The translations under genes and the position numbers were made by a program. From Eutypa lata (taxonomy: Eukaryota > Ascomycota > Sordariomycetes > Xylariales > Diatrypaceae), in assembly GCA_022661535.1 (NCBI GenBank), contig JAKULF010000019.1, positions 372,001 through 436,000 of the forward strand: 64,000 bases of DNA, written 5' to 3'. Position 1 is the stretch's first letter. Every line of letters starts with the position of its first letter. Below, piece by piece: positions 1 through 10,933 of this stretch. The notes below the pieces were generated by a model. The model was given only the letters and a program-made list of their open reading frames with translations. It did no database searches and was not told the origin of the DNA.

Positions 1-913
1 TGGTATCCCACCCCTCCTCTTACCAACACCCTAAGCAGCTCGAATAATCTTAATACTAGGTTTGGTATAAAAATTACAATCAGCCAGTATTGTACCATAG
101 CTCTCAGCTTATTCAAGTCAAGTACAAGGATCTTAACTCCAACCCATATGTCCAAGCATGGAAGATTCGAACGGCCGTTCATCTTATAGCTAAATGATGG
201 TCGTTGGCCAATCGTCGGTAATCGACATCGACTGCTACATTTCGGCTCGGCAGTCGCGAGAACACCTCGGACTCGGGGGAGCGAGCCTATGTAGTGCTCT
301 CCCGACCCCCCTTCTCCCGTCGCGCGAAAAGGGGACAGAAAGTGAGGAGGATAGTTGCTACCTCAAACACAGCCGACAAGCAGATCGATTCGCTTTTGGT
401 TATTTCCAAATAAACCAACCCGGTTAATCCCGAAGTTGCGTGCGCGCGTGTGTGTATAAATAAATAAACGATTGACATGTTCCTGACAAAATGGGACGTT
501 AGCCAAGTCACACAACGGAGGTGCTGACTGGCATGACAAATCAGGCGTCTCTAAATATATATCCACCAATCGATGTTAGACCCCATTTCAGAGGAAGCCT
601 GTTCGCTATACACCGGTATGAGATATTGATATATCGGTTAGAGGGGGGAACGGCGTCGGGCGAAGCACTCCAGCGTGGCAGTCCTCCGGTTATCGCAACC
701 TAGCATATGTTGTGCATCTAACGGGCTATATGTAGTGATACCTAAAGGGGCGGCTTAGGAAGAGGTGTCAAGTTCCGACCCGGGGCTGAACCGGTGTGTC
801 AATTACCTATGTAAACTATTAGCTAAGGAAGTGCCATTGTGACACCAATCCTAGATGTTGTGTTCTGCATCATAACATATGCATGTATAGAGTAAACCAG
901 TAGTTAATTATCT

Positions 914-961
<48 letters not shown>

Positions 962-985
962 CCATGTCTGTACGTACATACCCAG
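1..985. other. Left-edge intergenic DNA, no supported gene
   Basis: Only short frames without recognisable protein character occur here. The end of the stretch carries a (GT)n microsatellite. The stretch lies downstream of the Pby1-like gene, which is transcribed leftwards and ends at 986. Confidence 0.6.
916..959. repeat. (GT)22 dinucleotide microsatellite
   Basis: An uninterrupted GT/AC run of 44 nt lies just past the stop codon of the Pby1-like gene. Frames that read Cys-Val repeats through it are artefacts. Length polymorphism between strains is likely. Confidence 0.97.
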
Positions 986-3946
986 CTACCGGTTCCCAAG
1001 GAGGTCTACATGTCTAACATGTACCATATCCTCCTCCTCCTCTCCCGCCTCTCCGGCCTTTCCATCTCGCTTCCCCGGCCGGCCCTCCCCATCACCACCG
1101 AAGAAGAACGGCGCAACAGCTTTCTCCAGCACGCCCTCCCACAGCCCCGCAACCAGATCCTTCAGGTCGTCGCCCGTCTGCCGGAAGTCCGGGAAGGCGT
1201 TGACCTCGAGCAGCCAGGCGGCGCCGCTCGCATCGACGAGGAAGTCGACGCCGAAGACCTCGAAGGCGTTGTGCAGCGGGCGGAAGTGCATCAGCATGCC
1301 GCGGGCGGCGGCCTCGAAGAGCTCGCCGACGACGTCGCAGATCTGCGCGAAGACGTCCCGCTTCAGTTTGTCGTCGTCGTCCCCCAGCCCCTCCAGGTCC
1401 CAGAACCGCTGCACGGTGCCCTCGGCCACGGACCGCTGCAGACACGTGTTGGTGAGATGGGCTTCCAGCTCTGCTGCCGCGCGCTGCGGGGATCGGTAGG
1501 GCTGGCCCGCGAACAGCGCTAGCATCTGTCGGTAGACGTAGACGTCGAGGCTGCCGGTGCACGCCACGTAGGTCCGGATGTGGAACTTGCGGCTACTGCT
1601 GCTGCTGCTACCGTCGCTTCCACTTGTCAGGAGCAGCGGCGGGTGAATGTACGGCTGGGCGACGAAATGGCGGAGGTGCGAAGTAGTGATGAAGTCGCGA
1701 CCATGGCCGTGTTCATCTCCCGGGCGGCAAGCCACGTTCTCATTCTCATCCTCATCCGAGTCGTTCCCCTCGTCGTCCTCGTCCGACTCGGGCTGATCCT
1801 CCTCCCACTCGTCGAAGATGGCCTGCAGCTCGTCCATCGTGCTGAAGAGGCGGATGCCCTGGCCGCGGTCGCTCATGCTAGGCTTTAGGATCCACCACTC
1901 TACATCATCGGCATCTTCTCCCTTCTCGGCGTTCTTCTCTAAGCTCGCGCGCAAGTCGAAGGCCTCGACGAGCGCATCATCGAGAAATTCGGCATAGTCG
2001 AGCTCGAAGGCTTCGCTGCGCTTCACGTGGTCGCGGAGCACTGAGTTGGGCCGCTTGCTAACCCAGTGCTCGACCGTCGACGACAGGTAGTGCTTACGGA
2101 TGAGGGCCTTGCGCAGCATGTAACTGTTGACCAGACAGGTCTGCGGGTGCGACGCAACGAATTCCCAGTCGATGGCCTCATAGGGGGTGATCTGCAGGAT
2201 CCGGCTGTCATCGCCATTGTTGGGGAGGAGCTCCTTGAGTGATATCTCCGTAGTGGCTGGTGTGCCGTCTGCTCCCCCTCCCCCCTCCTGAGGCGGTGGT
2301 GGTGGCGGCGACGGTGCCGAAAGTAACGTGTATGCTTCCGGAGGGAAGAGCTTCTGCAGGGCAGCTAGGATGAGGGGCTGAACGTAGGCATCTTCATACG
2401 CGATTAAGGCAAAGAAGTGCGCCTTTGGACGGAACGCCAAAGTCAATTGAGACGACGGCATTGCCCCGCCTTTGTCTGTTTTAGGACTCGATTCTTGCCT
2501 GTGACAAATAAAAAAATTGTGTAAGACACTTGACTTGGTGGTCTACGCAGTGAGTGTGACATGTGCAGAAAGATGCAAACCACTATGTACGATTGTCTAG
2601 TTTCTGCCTGTGTACTCGGGCCGACTATGACATTCTCAAATACTTCTAGATTTTCTCTTCTCTGGTTTCCCTCCAGTCTCGTTCGTCTATTATGACCACC
2701 GGCTGTTCTAGGTAGGTAGGTAGGTAGGTACCTTCACTACACAACCCCCAATACGATATAAATGCAATTTATTGGTAATGACTCACAGCTTTAGCTCTGA
2801 ACCATGCAAGTCGGTTGCCGAATGCCAAAAGTTCGCCTTCAGGGGTGTTATGCTGTCGCGAATCAAGCCAGTTAGTTTTCCGTTCAGCTTCTGTGGGATG
2901 GTATCGGGTAGGGCATGTATGTTATTGTAAAATGGAAAAAAAGAAAAAAAAGTGGCGTACCTCGTGAAATCCTCCTTAACACACCACCCATCATTGCCCG
3001 GAGGGGACTCCTCCACGCTCCTATAAACATCTGCAAACCTTGGTGCCCACTTGAAATGACGATGGGTGATTCCATTACTCGTATTCTGTCCGGCCCCACC
3101 ATTCTGCGCCGGTCCATTGTCATTATTATCGAAATCCCCAGCGGCCTGCTCATCCTCGCGTATGCGCTCTTCCTCCTCGTTACCATCGCCGTCATCGGCC
3201 TCGACCTCCTGAAAGCAGGATGAGCCACTGCCCCCCTCAGTGGCGGCGGCGGCGGAAGTGCTGCTCCTGCCCCAGTAATTTTGGAGCATAGGAGCGAACA
3301 GGGTCTTCCTCTCGCCGACGCCCTCGACGAGCGGCACATTGACCGTGTACACGTCGACGCTACCATCCGCGGGCCACTGTTTGTACAGGGCGTCGACGAC
3401 GCGGATGGCGTGGCGCGCCGCGCTGTCGATGATAGCGGGGTCGTGGTTGCGGCTGAAGAAGGCGTAGCTGAGAGCGATGGCCTTCTTGCGACAGACGGCA
3501 GCCTCGAGGGCGCCGCCGAGGGTTCCGGAGCTGAGGGCAAACACGGCGGTGGTGTTGCGGCCGTAGTTGGGACCCGAGACGACCAGGTCGATAGGCCCGC
3601 GGTCCGCGAAGAAGTGGTGCAGGCCGATCTGGGCGGCGGAAGCGGGCGTCCCGTCAACGAGTATCCACTCCTCCTCCTTGCCGGTGGCGCTGGGCCGCGG
3701 GTGCGTCGTCCCCTGAATCTGGTCGGCGGCAGCCGGCGTGGGGTCGAAAGTCGGCGGTGGCCGATAGTAGAGCGGCCTGACCGTCTGCCCGATCATGTGC
3801 GCCTTGCCGATCCAGGAGCGCTGGGCGTGCGGCAAGCAGACCGACACAGTGTGGCCGGCCTTCTGCAGCTCCCGTACCAGGCTGTGGACGTATGGGGAGG
3901 ACGTCGGCGAGGGGGGCCCATCGTCATTGGTTACGAGGATGTGCAT
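986..3946 (-). CDS. PBY1: Pby1-like protein: SurE phosphatase/nucleotidase-like domain fused to tubulin-tyrosine-ligase-like domain
   Basis: Three exons are proposed: 3946-2961, 2852-2787 and 2498-986, giving 854 aa. The SurE part starts at residue 1 with the metal-site NDDG motif and contains SGPNYGRNT and a GTLGGALEA stretch. The TTL part starts near residue 364 and has KPSMSDRGQGI (ATP grasp), HLTNTCLQ and LLEVNAFPDF near residue 783. Intron 1 (GTACGC, CTAAC branch, GACAG, 108 nt) restores SITPLKANFW. Intron 2 (GTGAGT to TTTGTCACAG, 288 nt) joins the two domains in frame. Yeast Pby1 has the same SurE-then-TTL order and localises to P-bodies, which supports one gene rather than two. An acidic run of about 40 residues interrupts the TTL domain. 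If intron 2 were not used, this would be two adjacent genes. Catalytic activity of the TTL part is inferred only. Confidence 0.86.
2709..2730. repeat. (TAGG)n tetranucleotide repeat inside the SurE-TTL intron
   Basis: Five tandem TAGG units plus TA lie within the proposed 288-nt intron of the Pby1-like gene. They read as CCTA on the transcribed strand. The motif is the same as the short repeats found in many intergenic regions of this window. Confidence 0.9.
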
Positions 3947-5711
3947 GGTGATATATATGTGATGTACGTCTGCGTATGAAAAAGCAATATAACTATCACT
4001 GACGTATATATATGCGTGAATATCAGTACTTAGGCAAGCGGCAAGTTCCTTATTTAAGGAAATAGCAACTGATCGAGATAATCACTACCCAATACTATAA
4101 TCCTAAAGACTAGAATCAAAACTTTAAGAACAATGATGCTCAGTCAACAATGGAACAGTATGGGATTTGATGCTAGAATTCCATGAGAATAACCGTCACT
4201 AGTGGGGGCGGGGCATCTGGAATCGATAGTCGATAATAAAGTGGAAATACTTTAAGAGAAAGCGAAGTTGCGAAGTCTAGCCTCTAGTTGTCTTGTATGA
4301 ATATATCCCCAATTATACTCGATTTTAGTCTAGTTTGCATCATACATACTCACGGCGCTAGTCTTTTCCCGCTATTCTCATACCTAGGTATACCTATTCG
4401 GACTCATATGATACGCATACCTAGCTGTCCTGTCATACTTACCTGGGTCCGTCCTGTAAGGGGTGTGGAATCCGGTTCATAATTTTGATCCTTCGTATGC
4501 CCGTAATCGGAGCGCCGGTTACTTAATCCTATCCTTGAGCTTGGAAACTGTTCCCGCCTAGCCGTGTCCTGCCGTGTGTAATAAACCGGGCCGGTATTGA
4601 GAGATGCGAAGATAGGTTCTCCGTCTGCCAGTGGTCCTGACCGTTTGTGCGTGGAGAGGGGTTACCGGCATTGGGAAGGGGGCTCACGCCCATTCATTGC
4701 GTCTTGATATGCGAGTTACGTAACTTAGACATGCAACAGGTCTCCTGCTATAGCTAACCCTTTTTAGAACACCTCGAGATCGACTGGACGCAATTGTAAT
4801 ACTCAAATGTGATTTCTATGTTATGTCAACACACTATAGTGTCAGGGAGATCTTCCTATGCGTATACATCTTGGGAATAGGAGCGAGTGGATATATCCAT
4901 CTTGATTATGTGACTTCTACCCGCCTACTTAATAATGTATGATAATAAACTAAGAGCAAGGCTAAGATTGCCTTATATCCTTTGTTAATAGACGGATGTT
5001 TACCCGTAGTCAAAGATAGAGGGCATTGGCTCTAGAATTCATTTGGCTTAAGACTAGAATATTGGTTACAATGCCCTTCTATTGATGGATTATAGGGGTT
5101 TTCTTACCTATTATTTCTGGTAATGTTCGTTGAACTTATGTAGCAGTTATGATCAAAGTAGTAAATTCTACATCACCTGATGGACGGAAAGTGGTACAAC
5201 GGCTAGCCAGATTTTTTAAATTAAAAACCAGTAATACCTGCTGAGTGCTTAGTTCCGGTAGGTTTAAGTACATGCAAACTCGGGAATAACAGGAGACCTT
5301 TGTAGACTACATGCAGTCTTCACCTGAGAGATGTAGAAGACATAAGGTTCTATGAAGTTGGTTCATCATCATAGACTAGCTACCTAAAGCCTCGAAGAGG
5401 CTGTTGAGCGTCCTAATGACACCTGACATAGGGGATACAAATAGGGGAGTTATTAGCAAATTCCAAAGCCTCGTGTTGTTTTCGGATGCCAAAACATATA
5501 GTCAAGACGCCATACACCTTGCATCTTTCCTAGTTTTGCCTTAGTCGGCTACCCTATTTGTCCGCAACCCCGTGAATCCCTACCATGCTGAAAGAAGAAA
5601 AAATACAAAGGGGAATCGAGATCTCGAACTAGAAGACCATTGTTCCAAATTTAGCTCAATTTAGCTCAATTCCTTAAACGCCGGAATTAAAACATCCTCC
5701 ACAGCTGCAGA
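3947..5711. other. Intergenic, 1.8 kb, no supported gene
   Basis: This is the promoter side of the Pby1-like gene and the 3' side of the next minus-strand gene. Stop codons are dense in all frames and nothing resembles a known protein. A 10-nt direct repeat (AATTTAGCTC twice) lies at 5648-5667. Confidence 0.6.
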
Positions 5712-7124
5712 CTAAGCACGTTGACGTTTCGAAGCCTCGTTAGGTCTGGACAGCGGAGATCCCTCTCGCTTCTGACCGTGAGGCTCGGCTGCTCTTTTAG
5801 AGCGACGCCAGCCATCAAAGGGGCTGCGGGCCTTGGTAGGTTTCTTCATTGGCGTACTCTCTGCTGAAAGTTTGTTACCAACGCGAGTAGTTCTTGAAGT
5901 GTTAGGCGGTGAAGCAGGAGCGAATCGGGGTGCCTTGGGAGTATCCGGTTTGTCATCCACCATCTCTAGAGGGGTCGCAGGGGAATCCGCATTAGCAGAC
6001 TCAGCGGCAGCGTTGAGGACGTGATCCTCAATGTCGGTGGCAGCTTCCTCATCTTCATGGACGGTGCTATCAATGGCCTTGCCCTTTCCAGCCGAAGGGA
6101 AGAGAAGACGGGGCTTGATAGATGAGCGAGTTATGCGACGACTTGATCCAGGAGCCTCCATGGTCTCTTCATCCTCCTCGGCTTCAGGTTCGCCAATCGA
6201 ATCCTCATCAAAGTGGTGAGAGAACTTGCGGAAAACCTTCTTTCCTCGGCTAAATAGAAGTGTAAAGTCAGTATTGCTATTATAAACACGATCAAGTAGG
6301 CGTGAGATTGGACGGGAGTAAAAAACTTACAATACGTAGACGATGCCATCTTCGCGTTGGATAGCCTCCTCGATGGTTTCACTGCCTTCACCAGGAATGG
6401 ACACATGCTTGCGTGGGCTGCGGCGCTTAGTCGGCTCATGCGCAGGTGCGTTTGCGGAGGTAGCTGCATAGAAAGGGTTGTCTGTGGTGGTATCCTTCTC
6501 GGGAATGCGATCGCGAGAATCGGTGAAGATCTCAATAGGCGCTTCGACATTCTCGGCTCTGAAGCTCTCCAGGGTGAGTCCGGTGTATTTCTTAGACTTT
6601 CTCTTCTTAGGAGTCGGCATAATGTCGGTCTCGCCGGCGAACAAGTTGCGAGCGACAGAGCGAACGTTGGCCTCGGTGACGCCGTCGGGCTGCTTGCGCG
6701 GTGTCTTGGCTGGAGTGGGTAGCATTCCAGTGGTGCGGGAAGCGGAAGAGGATGTAGAGGCGACGGCAGGCTTTTGTTGCGAATTGGAACCAATTCCAAG
6801 AAGGTCGGCGGCATTTGCGGTACCTTCAGCGGTTAAGGCACCTGAGGCTCTTCGGACAGAATCCATGGCGGGCATGCGCTTCTTCCGAGGGGAAGTTGCA
6901 GGTGTAGAGAAGGAATCGGATGACTTTCGCGACGCGCGAGTGTTGTGTGAAGAAGGTGAAGATGAATGGGGAGAAGGAGTGCGGTTGTTTGCACGTTGGG
7001 ATGAAATGCGGGCAGATTTTCTAGGGGAGTAAGGTTCCCATGAGTCGCTGTAGCCGTGCTTTGGAGTTCCAGGAGTGTGGACTCGACCAGGTGGTGAGGG
7101 TGTTGAACAGGCAAAAGTTGCCAT
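5712..7124 (-). CDS. Conserved fungal protein rich in CDK sites, with RNLF motif and YVFRGKKVFRKF box
   Basis: Two exons, 7124-6331 and 6249-5712, give 443 aa. The 81-nt intron runs from GTAAGT to ATTTAG. I do not recognise a characterised family. The protein is low-complexity and basic. It has full CDK-type S/T-P-x-K/R sites at about S33, S78, T137, T141 and T171, plus further SP/TP sites. An RNLF motif lies at 159-162, a KKRKSKK nuclear-localisation-like stretch near 173-179, and the box YVFRGKKVFRKF from residue 263 spans the splice junction, which supports the intron. The C-terminal part is acidic, then Ser/Pro/Lys-rich. The gene is divergent from DUO1; the shared 1.2-kb promoter holds two ACGCGT sites. 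A nuclear, cell-cycle-regulated CDK substrate or inhibitor is an inference. Confidence 0.8.
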
Positions 7125-8338
7125 GATTGATTGCTAGGGCGACTGGTGTATTTTTCCAACCTAAGGAATACCTTGACTGGATGGGATTGAAATTCTAATC
7201 CAGACCCAGACTTGACTCCGCCTTAGCTAGGTGAGAAGATAAGATAGACTCCTAATTGAATTGGATTGAAAGTTTTTGGGGAAAACTGTAATGTAGAAGG
7301 AATAGTGTAAGTTTCTACAAACCCGGTGGTACCTCAACCAGACTCAAATGGAAGTGATTCAAGTATGTCAAAAAGGGCTGGTAGAATCCCACGATGTTGT
7401 CTGCATGCATGCACTTCCTAGAATTGACTAGTAGTGCAACTTAAAAGAATCAATAGAACTAATCGACTGGAGTGAACGATGGACCAAACAATACACTAGA
7501 GTTTAAAGTTGAGAAAGCATACAGTCAATGTAAATGACGTGAAAGTGGCTGGCAGTAAAACAAAAGTGTGTATGTAGTTGTGCAAATTGTAGGATAAGGA
7601 AACAAACACTACTACGTTGGAAAAGGGTGTTTGGTAACTCTAGTATTCATAGGCGGCGTCGTACTTTGTCGGGGAGTTTGGGAATGAGTGTGCGTTGGTG
7701 GCAGGCATGGGGGCATAGGAATGGGTAGGTATGGAAAAAAGCCTCCCCTGTCACAAAAGCGGTGGCTGGGCTAGCTGGGCTTGAATTGGGCTGGTGAGTG
7801 AAACTGTTCATATTTTCTTTCATAATTAATGCGCTAAACTTCCCCGATCCCTGTCAAGCCTGTGCTATGGAACCTCTGTAATTTACACGAAATTGACGCG
7901 TTCCTCCACACACTTTTTGCATATTTGAGCTCTATAAACAGTCAAGACGCGTTTAAACGTCCCACACTCCTATCGATTGCAATAATAAGTCTTATCAATT
8001 GGTTGAATTGATAGCCAGCACATCATCAGAACCCCACATCGAAATCAACAGCTATCAGAGGTGCAGAAGGAACAAAATAGCGGTCATTCATAATATTGCA
8101 TTCTTGAATCCCTTGCAAGTTGAAACGGTCTATCTGCCTCTTACGTCACATGCTTTCTAGAACATAGTCCCAATCTGCCAATGTCCATTTCAGGAATCAA
8201 TTGAAGCCTTACGAAGTACTTACCTACCAAACAGCCTTGCATCGCCCCTCCCCCTCACTTCTGTAGCTTTGCGATTTTGATTTTTATATGCCCTACTGCT
8301 AGCCCTACTGCTAGCTAGCAATATCAATTTAACCAACA
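7125..8338. other. Divergent promoter region between CDK-site gene and DUO1
   Basis: This 1.2-kb intergenic region separates two divergently transcribed genes. No coding segment is supported. It carries two ACGCGT (MCB-type) hexamers within 57 bp, annotated separately, about 390-440 bp upstream of the DUO1 start. Confidence 0.6.
7896..7952. promoter_or_regulatory. Pair of MCB-type ACGCGT motifs upstream of DUO1
   Basis: ACGCGT occurs at 7896-7901 and 7947-7952. In yeasts this hexamer is bound by MBF (Mbp1-Swi6 type) and drives G1/S transcription. The hexamer also occurs elsewhere in the window by chance, so only the pairing is suggestive. Confidence 0.4.
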
Positions 8339-9226
8339 ATGGCGGACCATCTATCAGACGAGTCTGATCACGAAGACCTTTTCGCCTCCCCGTCCAAGAA
8401 GCCCACAAAAGAGCCTGAGCGGTCCAAGACCCCGTCCAACCAGAACAACCGCTACGACGACTCGGAAGATGTCCGGGACGCAGTCTTGCAGCGAGAGCTG
8501 GAGGGGGTGCGCAACATCAACGAGCTGATCGAGGGTGTGGTAGGGACTCTAGAGCGGGCTAAGGGGAACATGCATGTCAGTAGTCGTCACTCCTTTTATC
8601 GACCTACACATTTAGCTATTATACTCAACTATCTACTTAATATATATGTCTATACAAACACCGAAAAGGGCAGCACAGAATTGGAATTAGTCAACTAACC
8701 GACTCAACAGACGGTCTCTAACACGGTCAACACAGCCTCGACGCTCCTCAACACATGGACGCGCATCCTCTCGCAGACGGAGCACAACCAGCGCCTGATC
8801 CTAAACCCGACCTGGAAGGGCGCGACGCAAGACCTAGCCGACGTGGAGAACGAGGCACTGCAGCGGCAGCAGCAGGCAGAGCGCCGGGCCGCGGAGGAGG
8901 AACGCCGGCGCGCGGAGGCGAGGCGCCGCCACGAGGAAGAACAGCAGCGCCAGACCTCCTCTACTACATCTTCTGTGGGCCGCACGCCGTCGACGAGGAG
9001 GGGAACACGGGGCGTCAGCGTCAGGGGGACGAGGGCCATGAGGGGCGTCTCGGGCACGGGAGGCACGTACAGGACGAGGGGTGCGAGTTCTGGCTATGGG
9101 ACTTCTTCCTATTCGCCAGGGGATAATACCACTTCGAGTTTCTCGAGCGCTAGAAGCGCCTCGGGCATCGGTCGGGGGTACAGTGGCACGCGTGGTGGTA
9201 GGGGAAGGGGAACACGGGGGTCTTGA
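8339..9226 (+). CDS. DUO1: DASH complex subunit Duo1
   Basis: Two exons, 8339-8575 and 8711-9226, give 250 aa. The 135-nt intron begins GTCAGT and ends CAACAG, and joins GNMH to TVSNTVNTAS in frame. The core at about residues 50-125 has the Duo1 signature RNINELIEGVVGTLERA followed by LLNTWTRILSQTEHNQRL and a PTWKGAT segment. Known role: the DASH/Dam1 ring couples fungal kinetochores to microtubules in mitosis. After the core comes a Glu/Arg/Ala-rich coiled coil and then a disordered Gly/Arg/Ser/Thr-rich tail with RG-type repeats. The gene converges on RNH202 (3' ends 327 bp apart). Confidence 0.93.
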
Positions 9227-9518
9227 TTCTGGATGGAAAGAAAAGGGGAGCATGCAATGGTGTTCATTCAGTCGGCTCTTCGGGGGCTCGATGAGGCGCT
9301 CAACAAGATCGATTTTCGATCTCTTATTTGTACATATACGCCTATGTACATATACGACATGTCATGGTTAGGCGGACATGTCTGATGTGGCCGGCGTTCT
9401 AAAGGTAGACAATGCCTAGATGATGCCGTGGCATATAGCCAGCCTATTATAATACAAAAAAGCTCTACAATGATACCCGGAACCGTTGAACGCCTCCTTG
9501 TTTCCCTTTCCCTTTTAA

Positions 9519-9550
<32 letters not shown>

Positions 9551-9553
9551 GTT
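9227..9553. other. Convergent 3' region of DUO1 and RNH202
   Basis: This region between two converging genes is the likely site of both polyadenylation signals. It contains a compound (CA)n(GA)n microsatellite directly beyond the RNH202 stop codon. Confidence 0.6.
9520..9551. repeat. Compound (CA)n(GA)n microsatellite
   Basis: A run of CA units passes into a run of GA units and ends two bases before the RNH202 stop codon, so it lies in the 3' untranslated region. Confidence 0.95.
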
Positions 9554-10933
9554 TTACTTTTTCTTGAAGAAATCGCTCATCTTCTTCATGCCGCTCGTGT
9601 TGACCTTCTTCAGATTTTTCACGCCGCGCGACTCTCCGGCCTTCTTGCGTTTCTCATCCTCCTCCTTCTTGCGCCTCTTCTCGGCCCGCTCAGCCTCCTC
9701 GTCGTCGTCCAGTACGCGCTTCCGCGCGTAGTCGCCCATCGAGCGCGTCGCCAGCGCGTCCTGGCGCATCTTAGCGATCTGGGCGAGGTAGTCGTCGAGC
9801 GGCGCAAAGTCCACTACTGGCGATTTTTGATCTCCTGCTAGCAGCAGCATCTCCTTCAGCACGGCAGCTTGGGTAGGCGCCACGTAGCTGCCGCAGATGA
9901 ACTGGAATGCAGTCCGGAGCCTCTGCAGTCTGACGACCTCTTCGGAGGCTTGTATTGCTGCTGCGACGACTTCCGTGGTGGAAGAAGCGACTGTTTTTGT
10001 TTCTTCGGTGGTGGTTACTGACGTGGCTGCCGTGGCTGCCGTGGATGCATCTGATATATTGCCTGCCGTTGTGGATTCTGATGATGATACCGACGACTGG
10101 GACTCTGAGGACTCAGCTGCTGCTGAAGGTTCCGATTCCGATTCAGGGGTTTGAGTGGTGGTTTCGACCTGATCTTGGGACATGGAGAGAGTAGCCCCCC
10201 TCTTCACACCTAACATGGGCGCCTCCAATACTTTAGTCACGAACTTCTCTTCCATGCTCTTCGGTAGGGGTTGATCGGCCATCTTTTTGGCTTTGGATAT
10301 TAATTCATTTAGGAGTGTTTCTTCACTGAAGCGAAACATCAATTCGTCGTTCCCTTGTGAGGTCTCGCAGCAAGCCGCCATCCTTGATTCGAGTATTCGT
10401 CGTACATTCTCGTACTTTAATATCTCTGACAAATGTGGCGAGGCTTGCAGTATGGTATCGAAGTGGTCGTCACTGGAAAGGAAGAAGCGCTTATCCGACT
10501 TTGAGGAGGCTGCCAGGGCGGGCAAGACTAGGAATAAGGGGTCAATGGGAGTGGTAATGAATAGGTCGGCGCCTTTAGTGATGTATGTGCCCAGCTCGGC
10601 GTTATCCTCTCCTGTCTTCTCCTCTAACGTGCCTGTAGCACTACATTCTATAAGCCAACTTCGGGGTGCCGACTTAGGTGCAGCGACTTTGGTGAACTCG
10701 TAAATGCCCGTCTCGGGACAGACTAGATACCTAGTGGGCTTCGAATGTCGCGGATTTAATAAAGACACTATCCGGGCTTCCTTTGTGGCTTTCTTGGGGA
10801 GAATGAAGAGCTTGAGTGGGTTTGCGGATTCGGTGGGCAACACATATCGCGACTTAGACGAAGCGGTTGAAGTTGTAGGGGCATTGGATGTCGTCGAGCT
10901 TGCGCCGGCTTTTGATCTTGTTGTCCTCGCCAT
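9554..10933 (-). CDS. RNH202: Ribonuclease H2 subunit B (Rnh202 / Ydr279 family)
   Basis: Single exon, 459 aa. The frame is open 41 codons further upstream, but that extension is Trp/Phe/Tyr-rich and unlike the family, so I start at MARTTRSKAG. The N-terminal triple-barrel part contains RYLVCPETGIYEF, then the middle has PIDPLFLVLPAL and DHFDTILQASPHLSEIL, all typical of RNase H2B. A Ser/Thr/Glu-rich linker (about 240-320) precedes a helical part and a Lys/Glu-rich tail. The last residues, MKKMSDFFKKK, match the non-canonical PCNA-binding box of human RNASEH2B in form. Known role: non-catalytic subunit of the nuclear complex that removes ribonucleotides and RNA from DNA. The gene is divergent from MCM10. 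Confidence 0.92.
   Translation of the reverse strand: MARTTRSKAGASSTTSNAPTTSTASSKSRYVLPTESANPLKLFILPKKATKEARIVSLLNPRHSKPTRYLVCPETGIYEFTKVAAPKSAPRSWLIECSATGTLEEKTGEDNAELGTYITKGADLFITTPIDPLFLVLPALAASSKSDKRFFLSSDDHFDTILQASPHLSEILKYENVRRILESRMAACCETSQGNDELMFRFSEETLLNELISKAKKMADQPLPKSMEEKFVTKVLEAPMLGVKRGATLSMSQDQVETTTQTPESESEPSAAAESSESQSSVSSSESTTAGNISDASTAATAATSVTTTEETKTVASSTTEVVAAAIQASEEVVRLQRLRTAFQFICGSYVAPTQAAVLKEMLLLAGDQKSPVVDFAPLDDYLAQIAKMRQDALATRSMGDYARKRVLDDDEEAERAEKRRKKEEDEKRKKAGESRGVKNLKKVNTSGMKKMSDFFKKK

Noticed and set aside
918..1522. Plus-strand frames opening with Cys-Val repeats
   Set aside because: They read through the (GT)22 microsatellite and then run antisense to the TTL domain. 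No independent support.
1092..1562. Long Arg/Ala/Pro-rich frame on the minus strand
   Set aside because: Alternate-frame shadow of the GC-rich TTL exon.
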